NCBI GenBank assembly: GCA_000708835.1
Contig: DF237191.1
Span: forward strand, 9,185-73,184
DNA length: 64,000 nt
Source: Klebsormidium nitens
Lineage: Eukaryota; Streptophyta; Klebsormidiophyceae; Klebsormidiales; Klebsormidiaceae
Direction: 5' to 3'
The translations under genes were made by a program, and so were the position numbers. This document shows, one piece after another, positions 11,390-23,220 of the stretch; the first letter of the stretch is position 1; each line of letters begins with the position of its first letter. The notes beneath the pieces were generated by a model that was given only the letters and a program-made list of their open reading frames with translations, was not told the origin of the DNA and ran no database searches.

Positions 11390-14300
11390 TTACGACGCAA
11401 AGTCTGCAAGCGCGAGCCGTCGCTCGCTGGAATTGCTGACCGTCGCGTCTCGTACCACTTGCTTCATGGTGTCCCGCTCTAGTTCCGTCGTCACAAGGAC
11501 CTCCTGGACTTCTACACCCACGCGCGCCAACAGTCGATAACCGTTGTCCACTTTTTCCGACAAAAAGATCTGCAATAGACAGGTCCTCATGAATCCAGCT
11601 TTCAAGGGTTAAAGTTGCAAATGCTCGTTTCCCTGAGAAGATGCAAGGTCTGTACCACAAAGCTCACACGGCTCGCTTATGACACTTTTGCATCGCCTCT
11701 CCAACGTATGCCGTAAAGGCTGACCGACCACGACAATCAGCTAAAGAGCCGACGCACCATTTTGCATGAGGTCTTTTGAAAGAGCCGGCATAAGACGAGC
11801 AATGATGTGAGACCAAAGGACATGATTGAGAGTGACGTTGCCACGGTTCATCATGACAGTGCAGGCAATCCGCGAATTGCTTGGACGTGCAGTTCTACGA
11901 CGGCAGCAAGTCGAGATCGTTCAACAAAGACGGCATGGCAGACAACCATCAGCACAAGAGGCCTGGAGTTCCGAGGCATGAGTCGTCTGCGCATGCTCAA
12001 CTGAAAACCTAAATCTTCCAAGAGCCTCCTGGACTTCTCGTCAAGTTACCCAAAAAGGCGAACTCCATGTGTCTCTCAGAGATCCAATTCTGGCATGGCC
12101 TTTTCATTTCACAGAAGCACGGCCTCACCTGGAACGACGGCGCGAAAGCAGTCCCCCGGAACCGGCGTCCCAAGCGCACCTCGCCGACCCCCGGGGCCGC
12201 CTTCAGCAGTGCGATGACGTCACCCAGCTCCGGCATCTCTGTCAGGATGCTCTCCTCGCCCTCAGCGGGCGCGCGCTCCACCAGCGAGTCCAGCGTCTCG
12301 GTCAGGGGGTCCGGCTGGGAAGAGGAGATGACGTCAGTGCAAGGAACGGTACATGCTGAAATGACGTCATTCAGACGTCATTCAGGGGAAATTGGACACA
12401 GGAAGAGATTTTCGCAATCAACCAGCGAGTCCGTCCAGCATCTCAGTCGGGGGGTCCGGCTGGGGAGAGGAAATGACGTCACCGAGGGAGACCGACATGC
12501 TGGAGTGTCATCCTTCAGAGGGAACTGGGCGGACTAAGGTACCGTTAAAACGGCTGTGCAAGAAACGAGCAACATGATTTGATGAGGGGTGAAAGACTGG
12601 GGTGACGTGAGTCAGAGGGTCTCGACTGGAGGACAGCCCTAGTCAGAGGGGTTTCCTTAGAGGACGTGAGCTCACAGCATTAGAGCAGACAGGCTGACGA
12701 GACTCTGCGGCGAAATCCTTCGACAGATTCAGCTACACCAAAATCCAGCTGCAAACGCAACCTTAGCCAAACATTTTGACTCCCAGAATCCCAATCCTAG
12801 AGGCCCAATCTCGCAAGGCCCCAAGATTCTGAAAGCCCACCTGCGAAGGCGTAAAGAGAGCAATTGACGCGAGCGAGCGCCCAATCAACCTCAACCACAA
12901 CGGCTTTCACCTTCTGGTTGCCAGCAACTCCGGCGCAAAACTCTGCCCCTCCTGAAACACAGGTGATCCGAATCCCCCGCAATCAAACGCCAGGGCCATG
13001 GAGGCCCAGTAAGCTAAAAGGTTCTCATCATACTCACCTGCAACCGTTTCAGAGAGCAGTTGACCCGCCCAATTGCGCGGTCGACCCCCACCACAACGGC
13101 TTCCACTTCTTGGTTGGATTGCAGCAGCTCCCCCGGGTGCTTCGGCTGGACCCATGCCAGCTCCGACTTGTGGATCAGGCACGACGCGCCGTCCACTTCG
13201 ATGAACGCACCGTACTTCATGATCGCCTTGACAGTGCCGCGCACAATGTCGCCGATCTTGATGCGCGCCTAAAACGAGTTGAGATACAGGTTTAGTATCT
13301 GGTTTCAGTGGTTAGCAGTGTAGCTGCAAGGTTGCGGAGGTTTTGGGTTTGTGATTTCGTGGACAGATGAACCGAACTTCAGAATCGGTGTCACGGTGCC
13401 GCGCACAACGTCGCCGATCTTGATGCGCGCCTGTAAAAGAACGGGTACGAGCTCGGAATTTGCACTGAACTTTCAGCCATCTGCGTTCTGGATCTTGCGT
13501 TTGTGGCACTAGAAGAGAATCCGCCGTACTTCATGATTGCCTCCAGGGTCCTGCACACAACGATGCCAATCGTGATGTGCGCCTGGACGGGGGAAAGATA
13601 CAAGCTCGGATGTTGGCAGAAACCAAACGATCAGGGGAACAACCAATGTCTGCTTTTAGCAATCTGAAACGAGTGCGGCATAGTCGAACCGCCTTCACGC
13701 TGTAGCGCACAACGTCGCCGATCTTGTGCGCGCCTGGACATGAGGAGTCGTACATTTGGAATGCTTTGAATGTTTACCTTCAGGACCTCGAAGCTTTTGC
13801 GTTCTTGACTTAACTGCACGTGCGCTGTGCTGCATGATCGCCTTCACATTACCGAGCACCATGTCGGGCAATCTGGAAGCGCGCACGGATGTTAACGGTT
13901 ACGAGCCCAAAACCTCGTCCACAAGTGATACGGTTCTCTAAACCTGGAACATGCGGACTTTGTTGCAGTTCTGTTAAGAGCACCCGTATTGGGTGCCGGC
14001 CTTTGAACGCTGCACTGCACAATGTGGTCCCTTCTCATGGGCGGCTGCAGTCAAAAGGAAAATGCCTTCGATATTAAGCTGCATCTAGCTGATGAAAACT
14101 CGGAGAAAAGCAACTTGTCGTCAGCAAAACTTTTATGAAGCGCAAGGAACTTGGTGAGAAAAGGAACAACTTTGGTGGGTACTCACCAGCAGCTTGCTCA
14201 TGGCCTCCTCGTGGCCCTCCTTCCAGAGGATCGATCGTTCCGAAAAGATGAGCTTCTTCTGCGCCCTGTCGGCGACGATGATCTTCACGGTCAGCCTGCA

Positions 14301-17300
14301 AGCGAAGCGGAATCGAATCAGCGGAACGCCGACGAGTGCAGTATCAGGATTTGTGACCAACCCTGACGTTTCACAAACAGGTCCTTTGGTCCACCTCTCG
14401 GAAAGGGATGGTCGAAGTCACCTCTCTATGAACATCTTCGACTTCGCAGAGGGGAGGGGCGTCCCCCTTGCCCGCGCGTGTGAGGGGCGCCGTTCAGGGA
14501 GTATGATCACGACCCTGGTGCCGAAATCGGCTCTAGCAACTCGACCTTTTGAGACGTTCTAGAACTCGTTAACAATGAGGACCCTGCATTTACATCCCCT
14601 TCTCAAATGAAAGCGAAAAGGCCGTCGCTCAAACGGAGCGGTCTTCGGTCAGAGCGGAATAAACCCGACCCTTGTTTTGTCAAGCATGTGCAAACTTTGA
14701 AAGGACTCCCCAGATGGGCTGCGGCGGACAAAAGTAAGGTGGAGGGCAGAAGAGCGAGACGAAAAAGGAAGGGGGGGGGGGGGACGAAAGCTCCCCACCT
14801 CTGGCCAACTAAAGACGCGAGGTGCGCCGTTCGGTATGCGCGTACTTGGCGAGCGGCGATCGCCAGCTGTTCGTCCGTCTCCGGGATGATTCCGCTGGTC
14901 ACGTAGTCGACCTCGTCTTCGCCAGCGGAATCAGCGCTTTCGTCCGGAACATCAACGGGAGCCGTTTTGTCGACAGTGCCTTTGAGAGAAGATCACGAAT
15001 GTGGGTTGCATTCCCAAACGAGATTGTTGGTGGGTCCGAGTGTTCGCTGTGATAAATCCAGGCCTTCTCCGCGGCAGCAAAAACCCTTACTGTCGATTAA
15101 CGCTTGCTGACGAAATCAACGGCAGTCTACCTTCGGAGGGACCGGGATGCGTTTGCCACATGGCGACTGAAGTCGCTGACGAGAACAACCGCGAAAAACT
15201 GTATTCCACATTCGGCACTGAGTAGTCCAATGTTAGAGCTCTTTCCTTGGGACCTACTAAGCTAGTGCTGCACAGCGAATGCTAAGAATTATTTAACAAG
15301 AAGCAAACAAGACCTGACGCTTCAGTGCCCTTGATAAATTCAGGTGAATCAATTGTTGATCAGCCGGCGACACGTGAAGTTCCTATGTGTCGGCTTCTCT
15401 ACAAAAGCGCAATTTTGGTAGTAGTGTCGCCGCGTTTGTCGATCAGAGCAGCTTGAAAAGCTCAAGACGTTCTCAACCATCTCCAAACCGAACCAAGTCA
15501 CTTTGTAAAGAAACAGGCTTTTTGCAGCAGCAAACTGTAGCACTACAAACCCAAGATAACGCTCTTGCTTTCTACTGTTAGAATCACCCACGTAAGAAAC
15601 TTAAAGAGTCTTGGCCACGAAAGGAGTGCTTGAGTCCAGTATTCTCACTCTGCTGCTTCTCCCCCCCAAGGGGAGTGCGCTGAGCCGTTCCACTGCGGGG
15701 CAGGTTTCGCAAATCTTTTGGGGTTAAGGCCCGAGTCATCCATTCCGGTGACCGGGGGGGGCGCCGCGCAAGGCTCAGTTGGGAGGCGGGGATGAAACCC
15801 AGGAGCGTTCCGAAGAGCACTTGGAGGCCGCCCGAGTTGTGGTTGACGACCAGGACCTGCGAGATTGGGGCGATGTCAGCGATTGGATTTCCTGCGGAAT
15901 TGGGTCATATCAGCAGTTGAAAATTCAATAGGTAGGTGGAGTTTTTGGTGAAAGTCGTCGTGGTTGGACCATTGAAAGTTAAAAAGAAGCGCAAGGAACC
16001 CGCAATGAACATTACAAGCTTGTCAGAGAGCACTTGAAGGCCCCCCGAGTTGCGGTTGATGACCAGCACCTGCGAGTTGAATTACCCTTTCAAAAGGTAG
16101 TCTATCCCGAAGACAAGTGATAGTTGCGAAAGAAAGAACCGGCTTCAAGCCCGAAGCGTTCTGACGAGGCCTCCCGAGTTGTAATTAGCGACCAGGACCT
16201 GCGGGTTGCCAAGGGTTACCATTTTAGTACAGATCTTTAGTCTTTATTCTGAGGGTAGTAGTACTTGGAACCAAGTGAGGGGGACCCGCAATTACAACCA
16301 GTAGCGACCCGAACACCACTTGAGGCCCTACGAGTTGTGGTTTACGACCAGAACCTGCGGGTTGGCCTATTCCACAGACTGCGAGGAAACTGGGATGGAA
16401 AATACAGGCGTGTCTGGAGTTCAAAAAAGTTCTTGGACCTGCTCTTCAGCATGCGCTAAGAAGCAAAAAGGAGGAAAAGAGGAGAAAATGGGATACAAGT
16501 CAAAATCAGGTCTCATACTTTTGATTGTCCCATACCCGACAATAGACAACGAATCTGCTTTTCGAAAACTTCTGGTGCGCAGGTGGCGCGGCAATGCAGG
16601 ACAAATTACTGAGTGACCGCGCTTGGGTTCAATGGCAATTGAGAAATGTCGTAGAATGCTTCGATGAGCTTGAGAGCCTCTCGAGTTGCCAGTATCGGCG
16701 TATATTTCCCTCTAGTCAAACCAGAAAGTTGCCCTGTTTTTCGCTTCAGCGTTGCGCACCTCAACAGACTCCTTGTTCGGACAGAGCGCCTCGGCCCGTG
16801 CCCACTCCTTTGCGGTGGCGTCTTCAACTTCGCTGTTGTCGACATCCCAAACCCTAACCCACCGCGGTTTCTTCACGAGGCTTGGGTCTGCGGCGGAGGG
16901 AACCGAAGGCCCTGCAAGCCAAAAACTCGCAGGACAATCGCTTTCAAAAGCGGGTTTATGAACGGTTTCAAAATTGCAGTCGACACATTTACTCTATGAT
17001 TCGCTCCTTCGCACGATGGGTGAGTGGGCAAGCACAGACCTTCAACAGAATGTTAACCTCATGTTACCATAAGCGAAACTGACGCTGACGACGGAGTATG
17101 AGTCCAGAAGCGATTCTCAAGGGCCAAACCGATTGGACCAAGCAGTCAAATGCTTGCCATCATCCAGCTCACAATGCCCAGCCCCAGAAAGTCAGAAGCT
17201 CCCTGGCCAATCAAAAATACCGGTTTGTCGCTCTCACACAACGGTGCTGCCGGAGGGACTCGAAACCCCCTTGGTTTTTCTTCTCTTCTCTAGTGCCAAT

Positions 17301-20300
17301 TGAGAACAAAAATTCCGAGGACAAGCGAACGAAGGAGTTGGCAGACTCTTAGAACTCTCTTTGCAGACTGACCTCGTTATTAACAACTCTTTTCCGCGAA
17401 AGGCGTCAACCAACTCAGTTTGGACCATGGAAAAGTTGGAACTTTGAACAACCTTGTAACAACATCTCACTACTAGACAGCGAGGGAAAAAAAGGGCCAG
17501 AATCTCCGCCCACTAGGCTCGTCCGCGGCCTTTGCAAAGGCAGAGTCAATGAAAACATGATAAGCAGACTGAAAGAGTCACCTCTGGTCGGAACCGCTGG
17601 CTTGAGCGGCTTCGCGTCTCGGATGAAGGGGGCGCGCTGGTCCTTCAGCGTCGGGGGCCTCGTCACTCGAGCAAGCTCCTCTGACGACGGGGCGCTCGCA
17701 GTGGGCTTCTCACTGCGATCACGACAACAGGGCCTCATTCACAAAGGAAATGGCGACGCGCAGATTCTGAAAGCGCACGCGAAGGATTGTAACACCCCCC
17801 GGCGTTTTGGCGATGTAGTTTCCGCACAGAAAAACAATGCAAAGACGGTCTGACACACAGCATTGACCGACCGATGGCTCATATCCGTCTGTCTTTGTAG
17901 CAGGTCAAATTGGCATCGGCATTTACACTGCTGCTTCGGAACATTAAAATCGTGAACTTTCATTACGTGGGTACATCTTCCCACCCAGGAATGGAAATGG
18001 GAGGGCTTTCAAATATGTTCAACGCCAAAAAAGTCAGCGACATCAGTTTGGTAGCCAAGCCTAACCGCTTCGCTTATATTCGAGGTGTCGCTACGTTGTT
18101 TTCTTAGCCTGCACAAATCAAAGCCGGCTCAACCGAGCCTTTCGTGCTCCAACTGAACCAACTGCATATCCCAGAAATGCACAAAGCACGAGGTGCGCTT
18201 TTGCAGACCCGACAAGAGACCAGAACAACACAGCCCAGAAAGGTCTTCGAGGGGTCCAGCACACACGAGCAGGCGCATAAGGTAGTCATCTGAAAGCAAA
18301 CAACCCACAGACTGCCACAACAGCTTTGAAACTGACCCACAAAAGAGCGGCACTACCCCCTCACCTTTTAACCCCGTCCTCTTCCTTCAGCAGCTCTTCG
18401 AACGTGCCGTAGTCCGGCGCCCGCCGTTTCCGGGCCATCTCCCGCTCCGCCTCCGCTTTGGCCACTGCGGACTGGACCTCCTCCGACCACTCACTCGCGT
18501 CCGACGCTGTCCGAACCGCTTCCGGAGGCGTCCGAACGGAACCCATGGGCGTCCCAACGGAATCCTCAGGCGTCCGATCGGAACCTGTGGGCGTCCGAAC
18601 GGAGTCTACGGACGTCCGAACGCTGTCCGACCGTTTCTCGTTTCTCAACACACTCTCCAGGGTCGCCAGCGACGGGGTCCCCTGCTCAGCGGGCCCTCGG
18701 ACACTGCTGCTTCGGACAGTCGGCGCCTCCCGTCCAAATTGCTTCTTCTCCCCCTCGGTGGTCCCCCGCAGCAACTCAAAGATCTGGCTGCTGAGACGCT
18801 CCCGGTCCCAGGCTGCCGGCTCAGCGGACTCTTCGGACGACTCGGCAGACGGTGAAGCGTCCGAAAGCGTGTCCGGAGTGCCGGACGACTCTAATTCTTC
18901 CAGATCATCATCGCTTGGACTGATCATCCCGTTCTCAGACTCGTTGACTCTACTTCCCTCTTCCGCAGCTTCATCTACTTTTGACCTCGACGCAGTTTCC
19001 TCCCTGAATAATTCCGTATCTTCTTCGTCGTTGTCAGATTCGTCGTCTCCAAGCATGGCGGCAAACGTCGCGTACGCATCGTCTTCACGGAACTCGGTAG
19101 TAGCCGCTCGCGGGGGGGGCAATCGGACTTCAAACTCGGGCTTCGCTTCCCCCTCGGGTTGCTCGTCATCTGAGTCGCTCTCGTAGGCGCTCAGATCAAT
19201 GTCCTGCCAGCACAAAGTTGTCAGCCGTCTTGAAACTGTCATGAGAACTGCACTGGACAATACCCAAGTGCGCTCTGTCATTCGACGAGTAGCTGTCAAC
19301 TGACCAAAACCTTGGACCGTCAAACGACTAGACGTCAACAGGTCGAACATTACAGATTCAACCAGCAAGAAAGAGATTAGCCCCTGCTGCTGCCGACCTC
19401 AAGTGCTCGTTTGATTTGAATTGAGGACAAAGTGGATTCTAAGCGCCATTTTTAAGAGGAAGCTGCCCTTTAACCCCTCTGAAAATACTCTAAACGTTTG
19501 GAATCAAAGAGCCACACCTTGACCAGCCAAAGTCATCAAGCCCTCTTTTCACTTCCCCCACCCTTGCCTGCTTTTGTAAGGAAACATCCCAAGGGTCGTT
19601 CAAAACCCCTTCCCCCACAACCAGAATAAAGGTCACCCAAATGTACCCTACGGAGTCGTGTATAAAAGTGCTCACCTCAGGATCGTCCTCCCAGTTCGGC
19701 AACTCGTCATCCCCCAACTCAGTCCCCAAGTCGACACCGTCATTCTCTTCGACAGACCGCTCCTCAGCGCTCAAGTCCTCCACTACAAGCGCGCCAGACT
19801 CCTGCGATTCTACCACCGCCGGCGCTTCTGTGCTGACATCATCCCCTGCCGACCGGCTTGCTTCCGCCCTCGCCCCTGCTGCGTCACTCGTTGCCGAATC
19901 CACCGCCCTTGCGGTCTTTTCGTTCTTCTCCAGACCGCCGACAGCCGGTGTTGCCATGCGGACATCACCCTCATGCACTTTGGCAGCTTCATCTGCCCTC
20001 TCCGCCCGTCCCTTTCTCCGCCCCCTCTCGTTCTCTTCGCTCTGCTGACTCCGTCCCAGTTCCACCGCGAGCCCATCTAACTGCCGCAGCGTGTAGTCCG
20101 CGTCGATGCACACCCGCTCGTAGTCCTCCTTCCACTTCGGAAACGCCGCCGTGATCTGCGCCCGCTCTTTCTTCCCCTTTACTTTCTTCTTCCCCTCCAC
20201 GACCGGAACAATGAGCGCCCCCTGCGCCTCCGCCAAAGCCTTCCTCTCGACCACTGCGATGGCTCTTTTCAAAACTTCCGCCTGCGCTGACGTCAGCGCC

Positions 20301-22559
20301 GACGTCATTGCTTCCCGGAGCTCGGCCGCCTGCTGTGCAACGTCGGCGCCGCTGCCCGCATCCGCCACCCCACGGCTCGTCAGAAACCGCTTTGCATTGG
20401 CAAATATCCCCCCGGAAAGATCAGCAGGAGCGGACCTTGGAGCGGCTACCGGACGGAAGTCGCTTTCCTTTCTTGCACCCATGGCGGTTTTCTTTTTCAG
20501 TAGCCCGGATTCGCGGACGTCCGAAGGGAGCTGGAACCCAGGCACCCTCTGCGCCACTTTCTTGGGCTTCTCCTTTTCGTTTTCGGAAGACGAACTTCCC
20601 GCTACCTTTCGTACCTTCAATGCTTTTAACCTGACGGGGATGCTTTCTGCAGGCTCCACTGAAACTGACCCATCGTCTTCGCCCAGGGTGTAAACCCGCG
20701 GTCCGCTGATGTCAGCACCCAGCTCCGCTACACCCGTTCTTGGTTGACTCGCAGAAACCTCCTCAATCTTACTTTCTAAGACGGGCAGTTTCGGAACCGC
20801 CTGGATGGTGGGGTCGGCGATCTTGGTGGTGCCGCTAACCAGCTCCTGATAACTCGGAACCCGCTTTGTTGGCTTCTTCGGCTCAGGCTTCTTCTCCTCC
20901 ACCAAGTCCGCCCCTGTGGAGTACCCCCCCTTGGGCTCCCGATGCGACTTTGTCCGGACTGGGAAACTGCTCGCAGACGCGATCGAGACGTCTGAGCCCT
21001 CCTCTGAGAGTGTGTACTCCTTTCCCCTACCTGGCACGAAGCTCTCCAAGGTTAGATCTTGGTTCGCTTTTGGGTTAGCGGAACCCAGGCCCCCAGCCTG
21101 GAGTGCAGCAAGCCCTGACGCACTTTCACTTTCCGTCTCCGCCTGGCTAGGCGTATCGTATGCTACAGCTGGCACTTCTACAGGCGCCTCAAGATTCACG
21201 TCCGGTTTCTTTGCTGCCGCCCCCCGCTTGGGCATTTTATGCCCCTTCAAACGCACCGGAAAGTCGCCCTGGGGGGTAACTTGCACTGCCCCGCTGTCCC
21301 CCAGCTTATACTCTGTCGCCCCCCCCAAAGGGGTAACAGGAGTCGGTACCCCAATCTTCACAATCGGTTCATCGTAAGTAGAAAAATCAACACTGTATGC
21401 CCCTTTCTTTATAACGGGTCTCGGTGTAGGCACTTTCAGCCCGGAAAGACCGGCTATCTTTGCTCCTGCTCTGGAGATAACCCGGGGCTTGACCGGTTCG
21501 ACTGGCCGGGGGGTGTTAGGGGAGGGGGTAGCAGGGCGAGGGTTTCTGGAGGGCGGTAGCAAACCATCATTTTGGTCCTGGTAATCGAGAAGGGCGGAAA
21601 ACTCTGCGTAGGGGTCCGGCCCCTTTGGCGTGGAAGGTGGGGCTGGCGCACTTGGAGGCTGCAGCAAGTATGGAAGAGTGTTTCTCTGATCAAGGAGTGT
21701 TCTGATTGTGCAGCTGTCGTTTTTCGAGGGTTCATGAAAATCTCAGAGGGATGGACCTTTCAGTAGTACAGCTCAACTTACGAACCCTTAATTGTTTGGC
21801 ATGATGTCACATGGTGGTTAAAAGTGGTTTCCACAAGTAAACTGTTTGGTTGCAAAGCTAGCCAGCAATCCCTACTAAGGCCATGCTTGCTTCTGACGAC
21901 AATGTACAACAAAAGCACCGTGTGCATTTGGGGAACTTTCCAACAACCTGGGAGCTCCAACAACTTTTACACATTATGAAGTGAGGCTCTTTTCGAACAT
22001 AGACACACTCATTTAAATTCAAATAAGTTGACACCATTACCAAGGCCAATGACGCAAAAGCACATATGCACACTTGTTGGGAATCTTGTGTAAGAGCAGT
22101 GTCTGCATAGGCAGTTATTGAAGTCTCTAGCTTGTAGTGATAGCAGAGAAGGCATGACGTTAGGCTGAATGTTGCACGCACCTTCTTCTGCTGGCTCTGC
22201 ATCTGCTTAACCAGGCTTTGGAACCCCTCCTCCTCATCCTCCATTTCCCGCATGCTCCTGGACTTCCTGGCAGCCACAGAAACATCTCTCCTGGGCAACT
22301 TTCCATGCTCGGCATTCTCTTTACGAGAAAAGGAAGGGCCACGACCAAAAGTAAACGCACAGGCTGAGGTGCTTGATTGTTCTGTCTGGCATCTAATCCC
22401 AAGCCGCCTGCCATTCTGGACGACTTTCGAAACGTGCACCCTTGAGGAGCCCCAGAAGAGCGAGGGCTTCTGCAGGGGAGCAGACTTTGTTTCAAAAAGT
22501 GCACATGGGCTTGTGCAGCCAAAGCGAGAGCCTGTCGTTCTCGCCAATGCTGGCGCCAT
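11390..22559 (-). CDS. Large plastid S1-domain RNA-binding protein (PDE338/RLSB-SRRP1 group)
   Basis: Predicted plastid RNA-binding protein; relatives act in plastid RNA stability, processing or translation. Eleven phase-consistent exons: 22559-22182, 21658-19676, 19203-18365, 17712-17582, 16911-16760, 15856-15649, 14979-14799, 14295-14187, 13268-13038, 12314-12129, 11569-11390, giving about 1525 residues. The start is basic and hydroxyl-rich, like a transit peptide (MAPALARTTGSRFG). Residues ~127-1110 are disordered, Pro/Ser/Glu-rich and repeat-bearing. Then comes VEDATAKEWARAEAL, and an S1 domain (VNHNSGGLQV, LLGFIPASQL, LTVKIIVADRAQKKLIFSER) split by an acidic linker. A second S1 domain follows (GDIVRGTVKAIMKYGAFIEV...CLIHKSEL). 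The tail LLARVGVEVQEV...ELERDTMK matches the conserved end of the plant family. Family members are usually 400-500 residues, so the central extension is unusual. Its introns hold decayed exon-edge copies. Upstream it shares a divergent promoter with the LRR gene. Confidence 0.87.
12315..12640 (-). repeat. Decayed tandem copies of S1-gene exon 10 start (intron 9)
   Basis: The true junction is at 12314/12315. A clear second copy of the exon start plus acceptor has its junction at 12459; it keeps ACCAGCGAGTCC, GGGGGTCCGG|CTGGG and the following AAATGACGTCA. A weaker third copy lies near 12610-12640. Spacing is about 145 and 160 bases. The copies carry frame-breaking changes and are not spliced in the model. 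Confidence 0.65.
12836..12942 (-). repeat. Decayed copy of the 3' part of S1-domain exon 9
   Basis: Read on the - strand, this encodes NQKVKAVVVEVDWALARVNC. That is clearly related to the functional exon at 13038-13268 (NQEVEAVVVGVDRAIGRVNC). It lies about 197 bases downstream and ends at a position equivalent to the real donor. It is flanked by frame-breaking sequence, so it is a duplicated, decayed exon end. Confidence 0.75.
13269..13890 (-). repeat. Four-copy decayed array of S1-domain exon 9 start (intron 8)
   Basis: The functional acceptor is at 13268/13269. Related copies of the acceptor plus the first ~60 exon bases (coding ARIKIGDIVRGTVKAIMKYG) have junctions near 13430, 13582, 13733 and 13884, that is offsets of 162, 152, 151 and 151 bases. 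The nearest copy is best preserved (GCCGCGCACAACGTCGCCGA on the + strand); the farthest are most decayed. A possible fifth remnant lies near 14010-14050. Confidence 0.8.
15857..16365 (-). repeat. Three-copy decayed array of S1-gene exon 6 start (intron 5)
   Basis: The functional acceptor is at 15856/15857. Copies of the exon start, coding VLVVNHNSGGLQV in the real exon, have junctions near 16069, 16198 and 16354. Each keeps a + strand GAC-CAG-AC|CTGCG(A/G)(G)TTG-like junction and a CGAGTTG...GA(T/C) block. Offsets are about 213, 129 and 156 bases. A faint further remnant lies near 16664-16690. Confidence 0.75.
18499..18624 (-). repeat. Coding minisatellite: six 21-base units (7-residue repeat)
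   Basis: Inside exon 3 of the S1 gene, six consecutive 21-base units encode SVRTSVD, SVRTPTG, SDRTPED, SVGTPMG, SVRTPPE and AVRTASD. The units diverge mainly in their last three residues. The repeat lies in the disordered region. Confidence 0.9.
20600..21310 (-). repeat. Three spaced copies of a ~30-residue motif in the S1 protein
   Basis: Exon 2 of the S1 gene encodes three copies of Y(K/T)L(G/S)(D/E)...V...(F/I)PVR(L/T)K..(K/R).(P/R)K. They lie near 21310-21218, 21016-20924 and 20692-20600. Spacing is about 98 and 108 residues in otherwise low-complexity sequence. The conserved PVR-K core suggests a selected short linear motif or partner-binding site. I do not recognise it. Confidence 0.75.
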
Positions 22560-23220
22560 GCTGCATCAATGTGGCCGACTCGTCACACGGCTTCAAGGCA
22601 GCCGAAACATATGCCCTGCTTCTAAATTGCAGGCCCCCGTCTGTCCTTGCCACTGGAGTACGAATTTCAGAGACCGCCGCCTTCCTCCTTGAGAGAAGCC
22701 CAGGAAGGACGTGGACCAGCTAGCTCAGGTCGGCATGAGCACATGTGGACCGGATAGGCCAGTAGGTTCTGGTGTGAATACTACCTCTGTGGCCCTGGGA
22801 CTCCGCCTGGAGAAGCGGCCAAAAACAGGTGTGGAAGTTTCGGCTGATGACCCCGTGCAAGGTGTGACGTTGCAGGCTACGGCTGACAGCGCCGTCAGGC
22901 AGGGGCTCAGAAATTGGTATTCACACTCTCGCCGTGGATCTTTTTCTCTGGACAGGTGAATTTCGAACTCAAACGACATTGATATGTAATGGAGGAAGAG
23001 CTGCACATTGAAGGCAACCTGTTGAAAGTGGTGAAAATCTTACATTCAAGGAAATTCTAGGGCGCTGTGTTGACTCGTGTTATACAGGTCTTGATTTGAC
23101 AGTTGAGGTTGGTGTGAGGATTCAGGGTGGCTATTGCTGCGGAGCGAAGAACTTCCAGTATCAAGCTGTGTTTCCCCTTCCAAAAAACTCTGCCAATCGA
23201 CTCCAGCTGTCAGCCGCACA
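22560..23220. promoter_or_regulatory. Divergent promoter region, S1 gene and LRR gene
   Basis: Only 661 bases separate the two start codons, which point away from each other. It must hold both 5' leaders and promoters unless leader introns exist. No TATA box or known element could be assigned with confidence. Confidence 0.45.

Noticed and set aside
14771-14783. Run of 13 G
   Set aside because: Short homopolymer in an intron next to the exon 7 donor of the S1 gene; common and may include sequencing error.
16850-16862. Telomere-like AAACCCTAACCC word, also near 62198
   Set aside because: Both copies lie inside well-supported coding exons (S1 exon 5 and HOZ-like exon 1) and are single units, so neither a telomeric repeat nor a promoter telo-box.
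18458-19186. 242-codon + strand ORF
   Set aside because: Antisense shadow of S1-gene exon 3; serine-rich composition is the mirror of acidic coding sequence on the other strand.
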